Positions 35,992-49,000 of a stretch of 64,000 nt of DNA are shown one piece after another. The position numbers and the translations under genes are program-made. The first letter of the stretch is position 1. Each line of letters starts with the position of its first letter. A model generated the notes under the pieces. It had not been told where the DNA came from. It was given only the letters and a program-made list of their open reading frames with translations, and did not search any database. The DNA comes from Proteromonas lacertae (taxonomy: Eukaryota > Sar > Bigyra > Opalinata > Proteromonadidae), in the NCBI GenBank assembly GCA_002245135.1, contig NGBS01001185.1, forward strand, positions 62,001-126,000, given 5' to 3'.

Positions 35992-38937
35992 TCAATTAGC
36001 TTCTTGCAATCTTTTATATTCTTTGTAGTTTGTAATTATTACTTCAAATTTGATGGTGATTGTTTTTGATTTATATTTTGCTAATGAAAAATAAACCAAA
36101 TTCACTATCCGATTATACTTTATATAATTGTAAATTGGATTGCTTTTATACTCTTCCATTTCTTGATGTGAATAATAAATCTATCATTTCTTTACATTTT
36201 TCATCATTATTTATTTTAAACAACTTTTCTTTGACCATTTCTTTTATTCTTTCTGATATAAATCTTAATGATTGGATTTTGTAATATCATCTTCAAATGT
36301 TTCATAGATTAATATATTGTCATAATCGCATTTCGCCATTGAAGATACATTAATTCCTCTCATTATATCATCTACTGCACCAATGACTTTTATTTTGTCA
36401 TCTATTTCTGTTTCACCATATACTCTATTTCCTATTATGCCACCATAGTATTCGTAGTTTTTCCTATAACAAGTTACATCACTATTATATAAATCTAACC
36501 AATCTTCATTCTGTATTTTCTGATTGAATGTATAAATCTATATAACTTTTATTCTTCTTTTTTGAATCTATTTCAAGAACTGCCATTTTTCTCACATGTA
36601 AATCTAAATCATATTTATTCATAAAATATTTAGGATAATTATCATATAATTTATATTTAGGATTTTCCAGAATTATCACTTTTTCAATTTCTTCTTTTGT
36701 AAATGGAGGTATATACATTACAAGTGGACATCTTTTACTTTGAAATGCATTATAGTTTTCATCAGTTGGATCAGCTATTAATATTATCATTTTAGCATCT
36801 GGATAATCATCTTCTCCAATTACTTCTTCATTTGAAATAACTATATATGGTTGTTTACTAGTGATATATTGATGTGGTTCATTACTTATAATTATTATAT
36901 CAATATCTGAATTGTGTTGTTGAATAAAATCTATTATTACATCTGATAATATTGATTTACCTATTCCACTATGACCAAATATTAAGTAGTTCTTTTGATA
37001 TGGATAATTTATATCAATAATATCTCCAGGACATATAATGTTAAATATCTTATAGTAACAATCTCGCATTAAATATACTGTACTTTTATTTCTTACATAT
37101 GCTTCTATTTTCACTCCTTCTGGTAGTTCATACAATGAAGGTGGAAGTTTATCATCATCATCATCTTCTTCTTCTTCATCATCATCATTTTTCATTTCTA
37201 CTACATCTACTTTTGATGTATCTTTTTCTGCACCTTCTAATCTTTTTATTAATACATCCTTATTTCCACCAACTTTTAATCCTTTACTATTCAATAACAT
37301 TTTTATCTCATCAACTGTCAACTTTGTGTAATCTACAACTATTTTATCAATATCTGGAGTAATATCTTGTTTTGCTTCATCTAATATACATAATCTATAA
37401 TTGTAATTATCTCCATTCTCACCATATTCCTATTATATAACATTATACATATATATAATTAATACTATCATGGATTCTAACATGCTCTTTTCATCTTCTT
37501 CAAATATCTCATCTCTACATATTATTCTATAAAATACTCCTTCTAGAATAAAGTCAAAATAATTATTTTCATCCAATATAAAATAAAGAAAATGTTTTGC
37601 ACCATCTGGATAATATATTGACTTTTCTTTCTTTGAATTATACTGGAATCAGCATCTTTCTTGTTTATATCAGTTTGCATAACTAATTCATATGATATAA
37701 TATGTTTTATTGCTGATCTCCTCATTTCATTATCATCATTCATAGATCTAAGTTTATTTATTAGTATACCATATTCAGTATTATTTCTAGGAGGATAGAA
37801 TTTGCATGAAACATAATTTTCAACATATTTTGATATAAATTTCAAATGCCGTTTTGGCTTATATATTCTTTCTTTTACAATCTTATCATCTACTTCTTCT
37901 AAATCATATTTTAATATGATATTTGATAATGCTGTTTCTATCAAATAATCTTTACTGTTATAATGCTCTAAAAATTCATTATAACCTTCTGTTCCTACCA
38001 CACTATCTATCAGTTGTTTATAATAACTCCAATAATCTCTTCCATAATTCATTTCATATAAATAACTGAAGTATATTAATCTGGGAATATTTCCATATCT
38101 TTCACAAACATCTTTAAATTCATTACTTCTAACATTAACACTACCCAAACCAACACAATTCTCAAACCATTTCTGAACTTCTTCAAATTCAAATGATTCA
38201 AAATATAATTTAACAGTATTTTTATACTCATCATTATTACTTTTCTCTGGAGAACTTATGGAGATAACTGTGTTATCTTTAAAATCGTTATTATAGGTAT
38301 CAACTATTACTATTGCTTTTCTAATATAAGAAGTACTAACATTTTCAATTTTTATAAGATTATAACCATTTCTATTTTTTTCTTTTTCTAATTTATATAT
38401 TTTTGTTCTTGATGGATCTCCATTTCTCTTGCCTTTATAAACATATACACCACCTGGGTATTTTGTTTCCCAATCATCACTATTCTTTAATTTGTATAGT
38501 AAATAATATATAAACGAAGTCTTACCAATACCTGGTTGACCTGTTATTACTATTTTCCTATTTTTTTTAATAAGTCCATGTATATATCCCCACATTATTC
38601 CATAACTCTCTCTGATGTAAATCTTCTTCAAGGGGAATTGGAATACATCAACATCAGTATTTCTAAAATCTAAATAATCAACATTTATATTACTTCCAGT
38701 AGTATAAATTACACTCATATTGTTGATGATCTTTACAAAACTGTCACCTTTCGCAACAACATAAAATTGAGAAACAATTACACATTCTCTATCATTTGTC
38801 TTTCTTCTTTTGGAAATATTATTACTATTATCACTTACTTTTCTCTTCTCTGTATAATTTCTTTCAACTCTACTTTCACATCTACCTCCACCTCTGCCAC
38901 TACCTTTAGCTTTACTAGTTTTTGATTTTTGAACCAT
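35992..38937 (-). CDS. Crinkler/RHS-type double P-loop ATPase with SAP motif, several frame breaks
   Basis: The ATG at 38937 starts a basic N-terminus with nuclear-localisation-like clusters (EKRKV, KRRK). The first ATPase domain has FQFPLKKIYIRESYG, Walker A GQPGIGKTSFIYYLL, a Walker-B-like IRKAIVIVDTYNN, ISSPEKS and YGNIPRLIYF; this order is typical of Crinkler (CRN) and trypanosome RHS proteins. A helical region follows, then a SAP-like motif (LTVDEIKMLLNSKGLKVGG), an acidic stretch and a second P-loop domain (FGHSGIGKSILSDVI, AKMIILIAD, CPLVMYIPPFTKEEIEKV). An intron is at 37430-37465. Frames change near 37640 (one base missing), 36515 (one extra), 36285 (one missing) and 36105 (one extra); translation stays sensible on both sides. 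Ends with TGA at 35992. Likely nuclear; molecular role unknown. Confidence 0.7.
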
Positions 38938-39187
38938 ATAATTGCTTAAAGACTATTAAGCGAGATATTAAAGAAAATAGAAAATCAATCAAATCAAATC
39001 AAGCCTATTTTAGCCAATCAAATGACAGAAGTAGAATAATTTTGATGTTTAGTTTTCTACTTATCTAAAAAGAGATAAAGTTTTATATAATTAGAACTAA
39101 CGTTTAATTTTTCATTTTTCAAAGATTATTTCTTATTTTCATAACACACACATTTACATACATACATATATATAATCATTGTTACAT

Positions 39188-42100
39188 TTATTCTACTTCC
39201 ATTAAATTCTCTTTCAACTTTTCTTCTTCATTCATCCTCTTCAGCTTCTCTTCTTCCAATCTCAATATATTTACTTCATCATATACACTAAATATTTCAT
39301 TTCTTTTACTTGGATCAGAATAATGACTCTGTAATAAATACATAAATCTCATAATTGAACTATTAAATTCATTTTCATTTTCAATTTCTTCCATTGAGTT
39401 ATTTTTCATAAATGAACTAGAGGAATAATTCAATTGATTATTCAGATTTAATCCACTACTACTACTACTATATAATATATAATAATAATAATAATAATAT
39501 ACAATTTGGCCATTTCTAGATTGATTTTCATATTATGTTCTTCTTCAATTTTACTTCGCCAAATTCCTTCGCAAATATCAACACTTGCTCTAGACCATTG
39601 TAATTCTGCTTCCTTTAAACCTTTCTCAGCTATTGCATAAACAGAATTTGGATCATCTTTATATCGAATATTATATAATTTAGAGTTATTAAATATTCGA
39701 TATAAATCATTTATAAAATCATTATAATTCAAATATTCTTTTTTATCAATCTTTTTACGAATATCAACTAAGCAAATTGGAATACCAACTACGGATAAAT
39801 AATCTACGTACTTTTTTAAATCAATTTCTTCTTGAAATATACCCCATCTTTGATCTTTAAATGCTTTATATACATTCTTTAAAATTGGATATTTCACTGT
39901 TGTTGCTTGATTTATTTCAATTTCTCTTCTTCGAAGTGATTCTATTGCTTTTTCAGTATCTTCAAAATAAACAATCTTCAATTCTTCAAAATATCGTTTT
40001 AAATGCATCATTTGCTGTTTTCTTTGTTTTGTTTTTTCTTCATTTGCTCCTTCAAAATTTTCAATATTCCAATCGAAGAATTCGATTATATCATTTAAGA
40101 ATGTGTTATAATCATTGTCATATTCTCCTTTGTCAAGTTTGTTACCTAATTCGTTGAAGTGTATTTCTTCATTTAGTCTTTTCTATACAATAAAAATAGA
40201 CAATAAAAATAAGCAATAAGCAATATATATATACACTTATATAAAGTGGTATTCCAAATCCTTTCATCTTTATATATTCATGATTATATATCTTATTATA
40301 ACATTCTTCACATATCTTTCGCTTTCTAATAATCTCCTTCTCTTTTTCACTTAATTTCCTCTTTGTAGTAGTAGTAGTTGTTGTTGTTGCTATAGATCCA
40401 GTACCAGTAGTTGATTTCTTATTATTACCTAATGAATGAATAATGTCTGGAATAGGCTTGCCTTCATATCGAGCAACTTCTGTTTCAAATTTGATTTTTA
40501 ATCGATTTGCTGCTTCTATTATATGTTTGTTATCTTTATCTTTATTGAATTTAAAGGCATTATTAAATACTAACCTTACATCATCTATAAATTCACGAAA
40601 TACCAAATACTGATGTCTGTTGTATTTTTCAATAATTGTCCCAAAATCCATAGGCTTGGAAATGACTCGAGTATATTCTTTCCAACTTGCTAAACTGTAA
40701 CTAAATGGTATATAATCTTTATATTCATATTTCAAAATTTTTATTTTTTCAATTATAAATTTTAAATCCGTTTCTTGAGGTTTTTCTGTTAAGTAATTTG
40801 GATGATGGTTGATATATTCTTCTTCTATTTTCTTAAATTCAGTTTTGAGTGTATTTGCTGCTCTTATTAAATTTTCTTTTTCTGGACTGTTCATTGCTGT
40901 TTGATAGGTAATTGCATTATCAGCGATTAAGTAAATATCTCTACTAAAATCACTAAAAGATTTGTAATTCTTTATGGATGTCTATATATATAATTAGATG
41001 GAAAAATAACAATATATATATAAATACAGTAATATTTGGAAAACTAATAGGTCTTTTCACATAATTTGTATATTGAGCATATGATTTCAATACCTTTATT
41101 GGAGTTTTAAAAGCATTATAAACAGATGCTTCATAAGTAGAAGTCTTTATTATATTTAATATTTTATCACATTCATCGTGAGGTAATTGTGAATCTCTAT
41201 AGTTTAAAATCGTCTTTCTTTTTTTATTCAAACTAAAAATATCACTACTTTCATCGAATTTAGGTGGAATTAATCGTTTATGACTTGAATTTTTAGATGC
41301 AACAGATAATGTTGAAGATGGCATAATATTCGATTTAATGACAGATGAAGCAGCAGTAACGGCTTTGTAGGTTGCGTTGGATAGTTTATATTTGTCTGGT
41401 TCACGGAAGTGAAGGTATAATTCATCAATTTCTTTTAATTGATCAGTTGCTCGTTGAATCCATATCTTTGATTCCAGTGTTTTTTTATCTTGTGAAAAAT
41501 ATTTGATACTGTTTTGAAACACTCTTTTATATTCAGCAATAAACTCATCGATTAGCTTGTATTTGTTGAATACTAATTTATACTATTTAAATAAATAAAG
41601 ACATAAATGAAAATGAATTAAAAAATTGAAAGAAAATGAAAAAAATAAAAATTAAAAAATGAATATCATATAATATACTGTTATTTCTTCAAATACAATT
41701 GGTCTTTTAATAACTTCTTTATAATTCGTCAATAGATCTAATCCCTGTTTATACATATAAGGATCTAACAATGATTTATTATCATATTTTTTATTATATA
41801 ATATTTCAATCCAATCAAAACACACGAATTTATCTTTGAAATATTCTGCTTTTAATACTTCAGAAGCTTCATCTTCAACTTTTTGTAAAAATGTAATAGC
41901 ATATCTTCTGAGCTTAGAAGTATCTGTAGATATAACTGTATTGAAGTATAAACAGTTGTAACAAATTAATCTCAAATCTTTTAAGAAACCATCTATCATT
42001 TCATACTCATTATAGTTTAATTTACACTATTTTTTATAATGATAATTAATATAATATACTGAGATGGAGTGTAAACTAACTGGATGTTTGACTTGCTTAT

Positions 42101-42740
42101 GATATGCTTCATTACTCTTAGGGACTATAAAACTGAAGTTTTTACTAAAATTTCTATCACTATAAAGCACTTGCATAATGGATAAACATTTTAATTTGTC
42201 TTCTAAAGGAATTGAAGGCTTCTAAAAGAATGAGTAACAATTAACAATTATACAAGTATGTTACTATGATATCCTATCTCCTTAAAACATTTTAAACAAT
42301 ATTTATCAAAGCTATCCAAGCAATTCATGAAATATGTCTTCATTGCTTCATTACGATCAGTAGACGAGTCAGAAAAAGACCTGATGCCAATTTTGTATAT
42401 TCTTCGGATTTTCATTATTAGTTCATCAATATTTCCGAAAAGACATTTGTCAAGTGAGTCTCCCAGCCTTATCTAGTCCATTTTATAATTCAATATAAAA
42501 TACTTTGATTTGTTCGTTGTTTAACATGTGATATCTCATCCTCCCACTATCAGTTTCTTCTTTTATTGCTCTCCATTGAAAGAATCTTTTCATTTCATCT
42601 GATTTCCAATCACATTGATCAAATATCTGCTTCATAATAGCATAATTTGATTCCTGCATTTGAAAAAGAAAAAAAATGAATGAAGACTCAAGCTTAACAG
42701 GATTTGGCTTGAAGTTTTTATAATAAACAACAATCAGCAT
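39188..42740 (-). CDS. Protein with five tandem bromodomains
   Basis: Eight exons (42504-42740, 42254-42472, 42060-42221, 41679-42026, 41028-41582, 40235-40981, 39503-40182, 39188-39467) with introns of 31-96 nt give 1075 residues in one frame. Five bromodomain-like bundles can be read: (1) NEAYHKQVKHPVSLHSI then DLRLICYNCLYFN; (2) NYKEVIKRPIVFEEIT; (3) YTNYVKRPISFPNIT then YLIADNAITYQ; (4) WKEYTRVISKPMDFGTI then VRLVFNNAFKFN; (5) VDYLSVVGIPICLVDI then DLYRIFNNSKLYN. The acetyl-lysine-anchoring Asn looks present in 1, 4 and perhaps 3 and 5. Bromodomains bind acetylated histones; five in tandem recall polybromo of SWI/SNF (RSC/PBAF) complexes, but no BAH or HMG domain is seen. The second M at 42659 is an alternative start. 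Confidence 0.8.
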
Positions 42741-42812
42741 ATATCCTTAAAAATGTATTAAACAACATAGATATCTTAATTAACTTATAATTATATATAA
42801 TTTTTTCACATT

Positions 42813-43880
42813 TTAGTACGATTCACTTTTCTTAATTTTCTGTCCAAACACATCAACAGATGTAGAATGTGATACTCCTTCCGCATTAGAATTCATCCTA
42901 GTAATCATCATCACATCATCAACATCCATCGACTTCATATTTCTCTCACTATACGCTGATTTATTCAAACATTTTGTAATACTTGAATTATACCTTGACA
43001 TAAAGGAAACAACAGCTATTTGATTTTCTTTACTTATATCATTCGTCAATGGCTCAAAATCATATTTATAAGGATGAGATTCTCCACCGAATATAATTTT
43101 ACAATATTCAATAAACGATGTCTTTGGAAACTTGCCATTATGGTTTTTTCTATATGTTTCTATCGTTGGTACCATTTGTGCCCTTGTTCTTATCACTTTC
43201 CAGTCATTTCTACTATAAACTGTGTTTAAAAACACATCTCTGAAATAAGTTATTGGTTGAAGAAAAGTTGCATTTTCTGAACAATACTGTAAGTATTCTT
43301 GTAATGTCCAATAGCCTTTGTGATTGGAATCATATACTTGAAAGAGTGTAAGTAACACTGAGGTAATATCATCGAAATGAAATAATCGAAGTAATTCTGT
43401 TACATTTTCTATTGTTATACGGTTTGTGTCTACGTCAGTGACAAGAATTAAAGCAACTATACATTAAGAAATTAAAGAAATTTATACATGTGTATAACAC
43501 TTCAGTGTCTACCTTTGAAAAAAATAAACACATCTGTAGGAATGAATTCCAATCAGTTTCTTTACCAAATATTCTATTTAACACCTGTGGGAAAGAAAAT
43601 GAACATAATGAACATTTCCACGCTCTTAATGTAATTTTGGATGTGCTATGTAAATATTACAGTTATTATAATAACTATTATACTGGTTTGACAAAACCAA
43701 AAAGGATTGTTGAAACTTTTTGATATCTTTCCTGTTTACTATTTTTATATCATTTATTTATATCATACAATATGATATTCTCACTAAATAAAGAGTATCT
43801 TCTAGAAGATGGAATTCCTTTTGTATGGCGTAAGCTCCACTACGTTTTTCTATATCAGCGTTATCAAAAGCGTCACTCAT
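42813..43880 (-). CDS. EF-hand protein
   Basis: Four exons (43769-43880, 43684-43738, 43488-43645, 42813-43456) with introns of 30, 38 and 31 nt give 322 residues. A canonical calcium loop (DSNHKGYWTLQE) follows a helix (ITSVLLTLFQVY), and a paired helix region precedes it (TDVDTNRITIENVTELL), so this is an EF-hand pair near the middle. The C-terminal part (KYDFEPLTNDISKENQ, SMDVDDVMMITRMN) is polar. No membrane segment or signal peptide. Calcium binding by at least one hand is likely; target unknown. Lies between the bromodomain gene and the small LIN37-like gene, all on the minus strand. Confidence 0.75.
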
Positions 43881-43994
43881 TATTTAAATTTACACCAGAT
43901 ATTGTGATTCAAATTTAAAACGAATAAAACTTGAAAAAAACTTGTGAAGAAAAATTCTTTTAATTTTAAAATTAAACAAATTAGATTAGAATTA

Positions 43995-44650
43995 TTAATT
44001 TGGTTCTGTCTTTACTATTTGTTGATTTTCCATTATTTGTTTCTGATGCTTTTGAATTATCTTTAATCTTTTGTATAATTCTCTATTTCTATATTTTTCT
44101 GCAATTTCTTTTGATAATTGTTCCTCATAACTATATTATAATAAACATATTTTTTGTATACTTTTTCTTTTGAGCTTTAGCCTTCATTACATGCGATTTT
44201 AATAGCAATTCTACAGGAACATCCTCCATAGAATTTATATAACACTTTGTAGAATCACAAAGTGACTGAGGTACAGTGTTTTGCATTTGATTATTATTCT
44301 GATATGTTTGGCTTTGTTTCTTATCTTCTGATTTTTCAGTATCTGACGTATTTGGAGATAAATCTTGAGAAATAACAGTAGAATGAGTGGTATAATTATT
44401 CATAGTCTATATATATAACAAGTATATTATACAGAATTAGGGTTATTAAAAACCCATGCTCTAGCCATAGAATAAATAGTAGGTGGAAAAGGCATATTAT
44501 CAAAATTTATTCTAATAATTGCTATAAATTATTGATTTTATACAATCTATCATAAACTTGAACAGTCTTTGAATAGTTTAAATTTACCGCTGGAGATTGT
44601 GGTTCTGATAATATATGACTATCTGTTGAACCATAATAACCTTTATTCAT
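43995..44650 (-). CDS. Small protein with a LIN37-like motif
   Basis: Four exons (44544-44650, 44433-44511, 44162-44406, 43995-44130), introns 32, 26 and 31 nt, 188 residues. The core, split by the second intron, is MPFPPTIYSMARAWVFNNP, which resembles the tyrosine-containing, Arg-Ala-Trp segment I associate with LIN37/LIN52-type subunits of the DREAM/MuvB cell-cycle repressor. Ser/Gln-rich sequence and a C-terminal charged helix (EEQLSKEIAEKYRNREL) follow. The start chosen is the first ATG in the first exon (MNKGYYGSTDSH); coding-like sequence continues upstream without an ATG. Family assignment is tentative. Confidence 0.5.
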
Positions 44651-44917
44651 TGCAAACAAACAAATTAAATATTTGAATTCTGGGTTATTTTTTGGATCAT
44701 TTTTCAATGAAATATAAAATGATAAATAAATCTCTTAAATGAGTGCTAGAGAGTTTAAATAAGTAATGAATCTAAATTTGACAAAGGGCAAAGAAACATT
44801 AACACTAAATTGAAAGGTGAAAATAATGACAATAATGATGTAAATTACACATTCTACTTTACACTTCTCACTTTATTGAGTATATTATTGAAATTGATAT
44901 ATTTTCTAAGATAAAGA

Positions 44918-45811
44918 ATGAATACAAACACAAATATAACAAATGAAATGGATTATGAAGCAGAAAACACAAAATCTGACAAACTAATCAATTTTACACA
45001 TAAAATACTTACTAAAAACGAAGAAAATCAAGATAATGTGCTAGTAAATAATGATAAAAATAGTAAAAATAATGTTTGTGATGACTTAATAGAAAATAAA
45101 TCAAATTTAAGCGAGATTAGCTATGTCAATTGTAATAAATTTTCTTTTTGTTGCGATGTAAACATTTCAAATAATTTGAAAATAGAAAATGACACTAGAA
45201 ATAACAGTATACTTGTTGAAATGTCAAATGTACCTTCTAAACTTACTAATTCCACTCCAACATCTATTAACATAGAAGGTGTAAAACGACACGTTTTAAA
45301 TAGTAAAAAAAGAAAGAAGAATGGTGAAGATAATCAAGATTCTAAGAAAAAGAGAAGAACTAAAGATATACAAATACCAGTTTCTGATGAACATTTAAGA
45401 GAATATTGTATAAATGCTGTAAAAGATTTTCCAAAGAATGGAATAATTAAAAAATGTAACATATGTAATAACGAATATGATATTAATGTTCTGTTTAAAG
45501 ACAATAGAATAATTGATGATAAATTGAAATATATATGCCTATATTGTTCTATTAGTGTAGATGTAAGTGAGATTAAAGATTGGAATGATGAGTATGATAA
45601 AAAACGTGTATGTAAGAGATGCAAAACTAGAAAAAGTGATAAAAAGTATAAGAAACCTAAAATAAAGTATTGTATGTATTGTTCTTTGAAGAAGAATAGA
45701 CATTATGGAAGGTATTTAATTGGTTTAGAAAAGATAAATAATAAAAATAAGAAAGTATACGATAATGATGAGCCACTCGATAAAGAATCTGTTAATAGTT
45801 GTTACGTTTAA
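44918..45811 (+). CDS. Cys-rich nuclear protein, 297 residues, no intron
   Basis: A single ATG-started frame. The N-terminal half is acidic and Asn-rich. A basic cluster near residues 125-150 (KKRKKNG, SKKKRRTKD) looks like a bipartite nuclear localisation signal. The C-terminal 120 residues hold CxxC pairs (KKCNICNNEYD, YICLYCS, RVCKRCKTRK, KYCMYCSLKK) spaced like two zinc-binding clusters of four cysteines. The spacing does not match a RING, PHD or GATA finger that I can name. Probably a DNA- or protein-binding nuclear factor. Being intronless is unusual among its neighbours. Confidence 0.7.
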   Translation: MNTNTNITNEMDYEAENTKSDKLINFTHKILTKNEENQDNVLVNNDKNSKNNVCDDLIENKSNLSEISYVNCNKFSFCCDVNISNNLKIENDTRNNSILVEMSNVPSKLTNSTPTSINIEGVKRHVLNSKKRKKNGEDNQDSKKKRRTKDIQIPVSDEHLREYCINAVKDFPKNGIIKKCNICNNEYDINVLFKDNRIIDDKLKYICLYCSISVDVSEIKDWNDEYDKKRVCKRCKTRKSDKKYKKPKIKYCMYCSLKKNRHYGRYLIGLEKINNKNKKVYDNDEPLDKESVNSCYV

Positions 45812-46051
45812 TATAGAATGTTTGTATTAACTAGTTTACTTGATTCTGTATTTTTCTAGAGTATAAATATATTGTGTTGCTAAATATATACTAAAAATTG
45901 TTTTAGATCGCTTAATCAACACTCTTTTCTTAATATTCTTTCATATAAACAATAAAGCTAAAATATTTTAATCATCTAAATTAGAAAACTCAACATTTAA
46001 ATACATTCATTTCAGGTTAGAAAACCGAAAAAATCATTCCCTAAAGATTTC

Positions 46052-49000
46052 ATGAATTTGTTTATCATATTCATTGTACTTTGTGGTATAAATTATAATT
46101 TATATTATTGTGTTAGGTATTTCTGCTTCAGCTGATCACCATATCAACAGCAACACTAATCTCATCAATTTAGTTCCAAAAGATGTAGAAGGACAAATGG
46201 TTGAAAACAAACCAGTTGGTAATATAGATTCGATTGATGGTGTTTATTCTCAAAATCAAAATGTAATTTGCAGTAATTTAGAAAAATCAGTTACACTTCA
46301 TTACGAGACTGCTACTACTGTAGGTAAATTAGCTATGAAATATAATGAAGGTGTAAAATTTGAACCATTTAGCTTATATGATGGTGAAAAGAAGATTGAC
46401 TTATCAGAACTGTTTCGATCAAAAGTAGTAAATGGTACACAAACTGTGACACTATGTCTTTCCGAAAGTATTTATGAAATTCGACGAAATGACGAGATAA
46501 AATCAAAAGTCGAATTTGGTATAGTTAAAGTAGAAATGAATGGTAAAATAGTATCAACCGTAAATATTAGTGAGTTAGGAAGTAACAAAGGTATAAAAGT
46601 AAGTATTAGCGAAGATCGAGAACTGAAGTCTTCTGTAAGAAAATTAGCAAATGTTATTGTATTACCAGAACAAAGCGTATGGGAATATTCAGCTACTCCA
46701 CAAAGTGATAATTCCTGGAGTAATATTGTAAATGATTGGAATAAATTTGTTCCACCTTCATTTCCTGTGAAAACAACAACTACTACATATTATCGATCAA
46801 AATTTACACTTCCAGATATAGCTGGTACAAATTCACCCATATTGAAAGTGAAATACAGAGATGGTTTGATAGTGTTTGTAAATGGAATAGAAATCTTCAG
46901 AAAGAATATGCCATTAGGAGAAATAAACTCAGAAATCAAAGCAAGCAAATCATTTGAATCATTAACTGAATCAACAATCTCAATTCCTCAATCAATAATC
47001 AATAGTTTTGATAATTTCATTGGAATAGAAATTCATAAAAGTAAATTAAGTCCATTGTCTCAAAATGATGAATTTTCAGCCACAATAGAAACTCGAGCTA
47101 GAGGATTATACTCACAAACAACAGCTGATAATGTGGATATAACTGTAATATCACAAGCTGGTATTGCACCTAATATAGGAAATGCTTTAACTAATATGTT
47201 TTCAATATCAACAACTCATTGTAGTGTAATATTAGGTAATAAGGATGATATAAAAGACGAATCAAAATGGTTTCCAATGAATTATGATTTTACATTTAGA
47301 AATCATGTAGCTAAATATATGAATCAATTTAGAATAAGTGGTTGTTCTAATAATTTCAAAAACCATCCAAGGGATGTAAAAATATATGGTTCAGTTGATA
47401 GTGACAATATAGAATGGATATTGCTTTATGAAAATACAAATTTGGGATTATCAGAAATGGAATGTAGTGATATTTCAACATATGCATTAAATCCAATTAA
47501 TAAAGCATTTGAAAGTTACAGATTAGAAGTAATATCTAATAATGATTATTTTTTAGATTGGGGACATTATATTTCATTCAAATTTTTTGTATTAGATGAA
47601 AAACCACTATCTATATGTGAAGCTAATGAGAATTATCCGTCAACTAATATTGGAATGACTTCAATTATTTATTGTGGAAGTGGATATAAAGAAGTGAGAT
47701 GTGGAAATGATGGAAATTTTGAAGCTGAAGTTGATCATGAATGTAATAATGATTTAATCAAAAGTGAATGGCAATATACTGATTCTACTCCATCATCACC
47801 ACATTGGAATAATGAATATATAGAAGGAGAAAGTGAATGGATGAAAATATCTTTACCATTTCCTGATTTCACATCTTCAATTAGATATTATCGAAATTAT
47901 TTTACAATCAATGATATATTAGTAAGTGGATCACCCAAGTTAAAGATTACATATAAAGATGGATTAAAGATTTATATAAATGGAAATGAAATATTCAGAA
48001 GAAATTTCAATGGAGATGTAATAATTCCATTTGAAACAGCAACTGAAGAAACAATCTTAATTCCTTTACCTGTTTTATTAAATGGAAGAAATATAATAGG
48101 AATAGAAATTCATAAAAGCGATTCTTCTGTTTCTGATCCATTGATCATTTCATTAGAATATATGAAATTAACAATTAATACAGTAACAACATTAGATACA
48201 GTAAATGTGAATGAAATTGGTTTAATCTCTGAAAAAGGAAATGCTCCAGTTGATTATACTAATTTAGATAAAACATTTGCAATGGCAAGTGAAAGTACAA
48301 ATGATAATCCTGATTATTGTGGAATTACGTTAGTAAAAGGAGAAAAAGCCAATTATATGCCATTTTATATAACCTACAAATTCAATGGATATAATGCTTT
48401 TTATTTTAATGAGTTTAAGATAAGTGGATGTAGTAATAATTGGAATAATCGTCCAAAGAATATAAAAATATTAGGAGCAACAGATAAAGATCATCCAGTA
48501 TGGGAAGAACTATATTCAAATACTGATTTAGGATTAAAAGGTGGTGATGGAACTGAGCATTGCACTGAAGTTAAAACATTTTCATTGTTGAATGTAAGAA
48601 AATCTTATGAAAGTTATAGATTAGAAGTAGTTGATATAGCTGCTTATGATGTAAATCCATTTGCTCATTATATTCAATATCGATTATTTATTTTAAATTC
48701 AATTTCACTTCCTGTTTGTTATGCTTATGATGGATTTGACAAAGCTTTTGCTGGTACAAATGGCACAGCCAGTTGTGGAAATGGATCTAAAGCTTTTAAG
48801 ATAAGAAAATGTTTAGAAAATGGATTATGGGATGAAGTAATTGATGATTCAATGTGTAATGCAAAATGTTCAGTTACAGTATATGATCAACTTGTAGTAG
48901 CAAATCCTGGTGAATATGGTGAATTAACCTGTCCAAACAATCAAAATAAGAAATGGAAAGCATATTGTCCTCTTAGTATTCCAGTATCATATATTGATAT

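Noticed and set aside
36060-36284. Plus-strand frame of 74 codons
   Set aside because: The minus strand here continues the CRN/RHS-type ATPase with sensible sequence (ERIKEMVKEKLFKINND).
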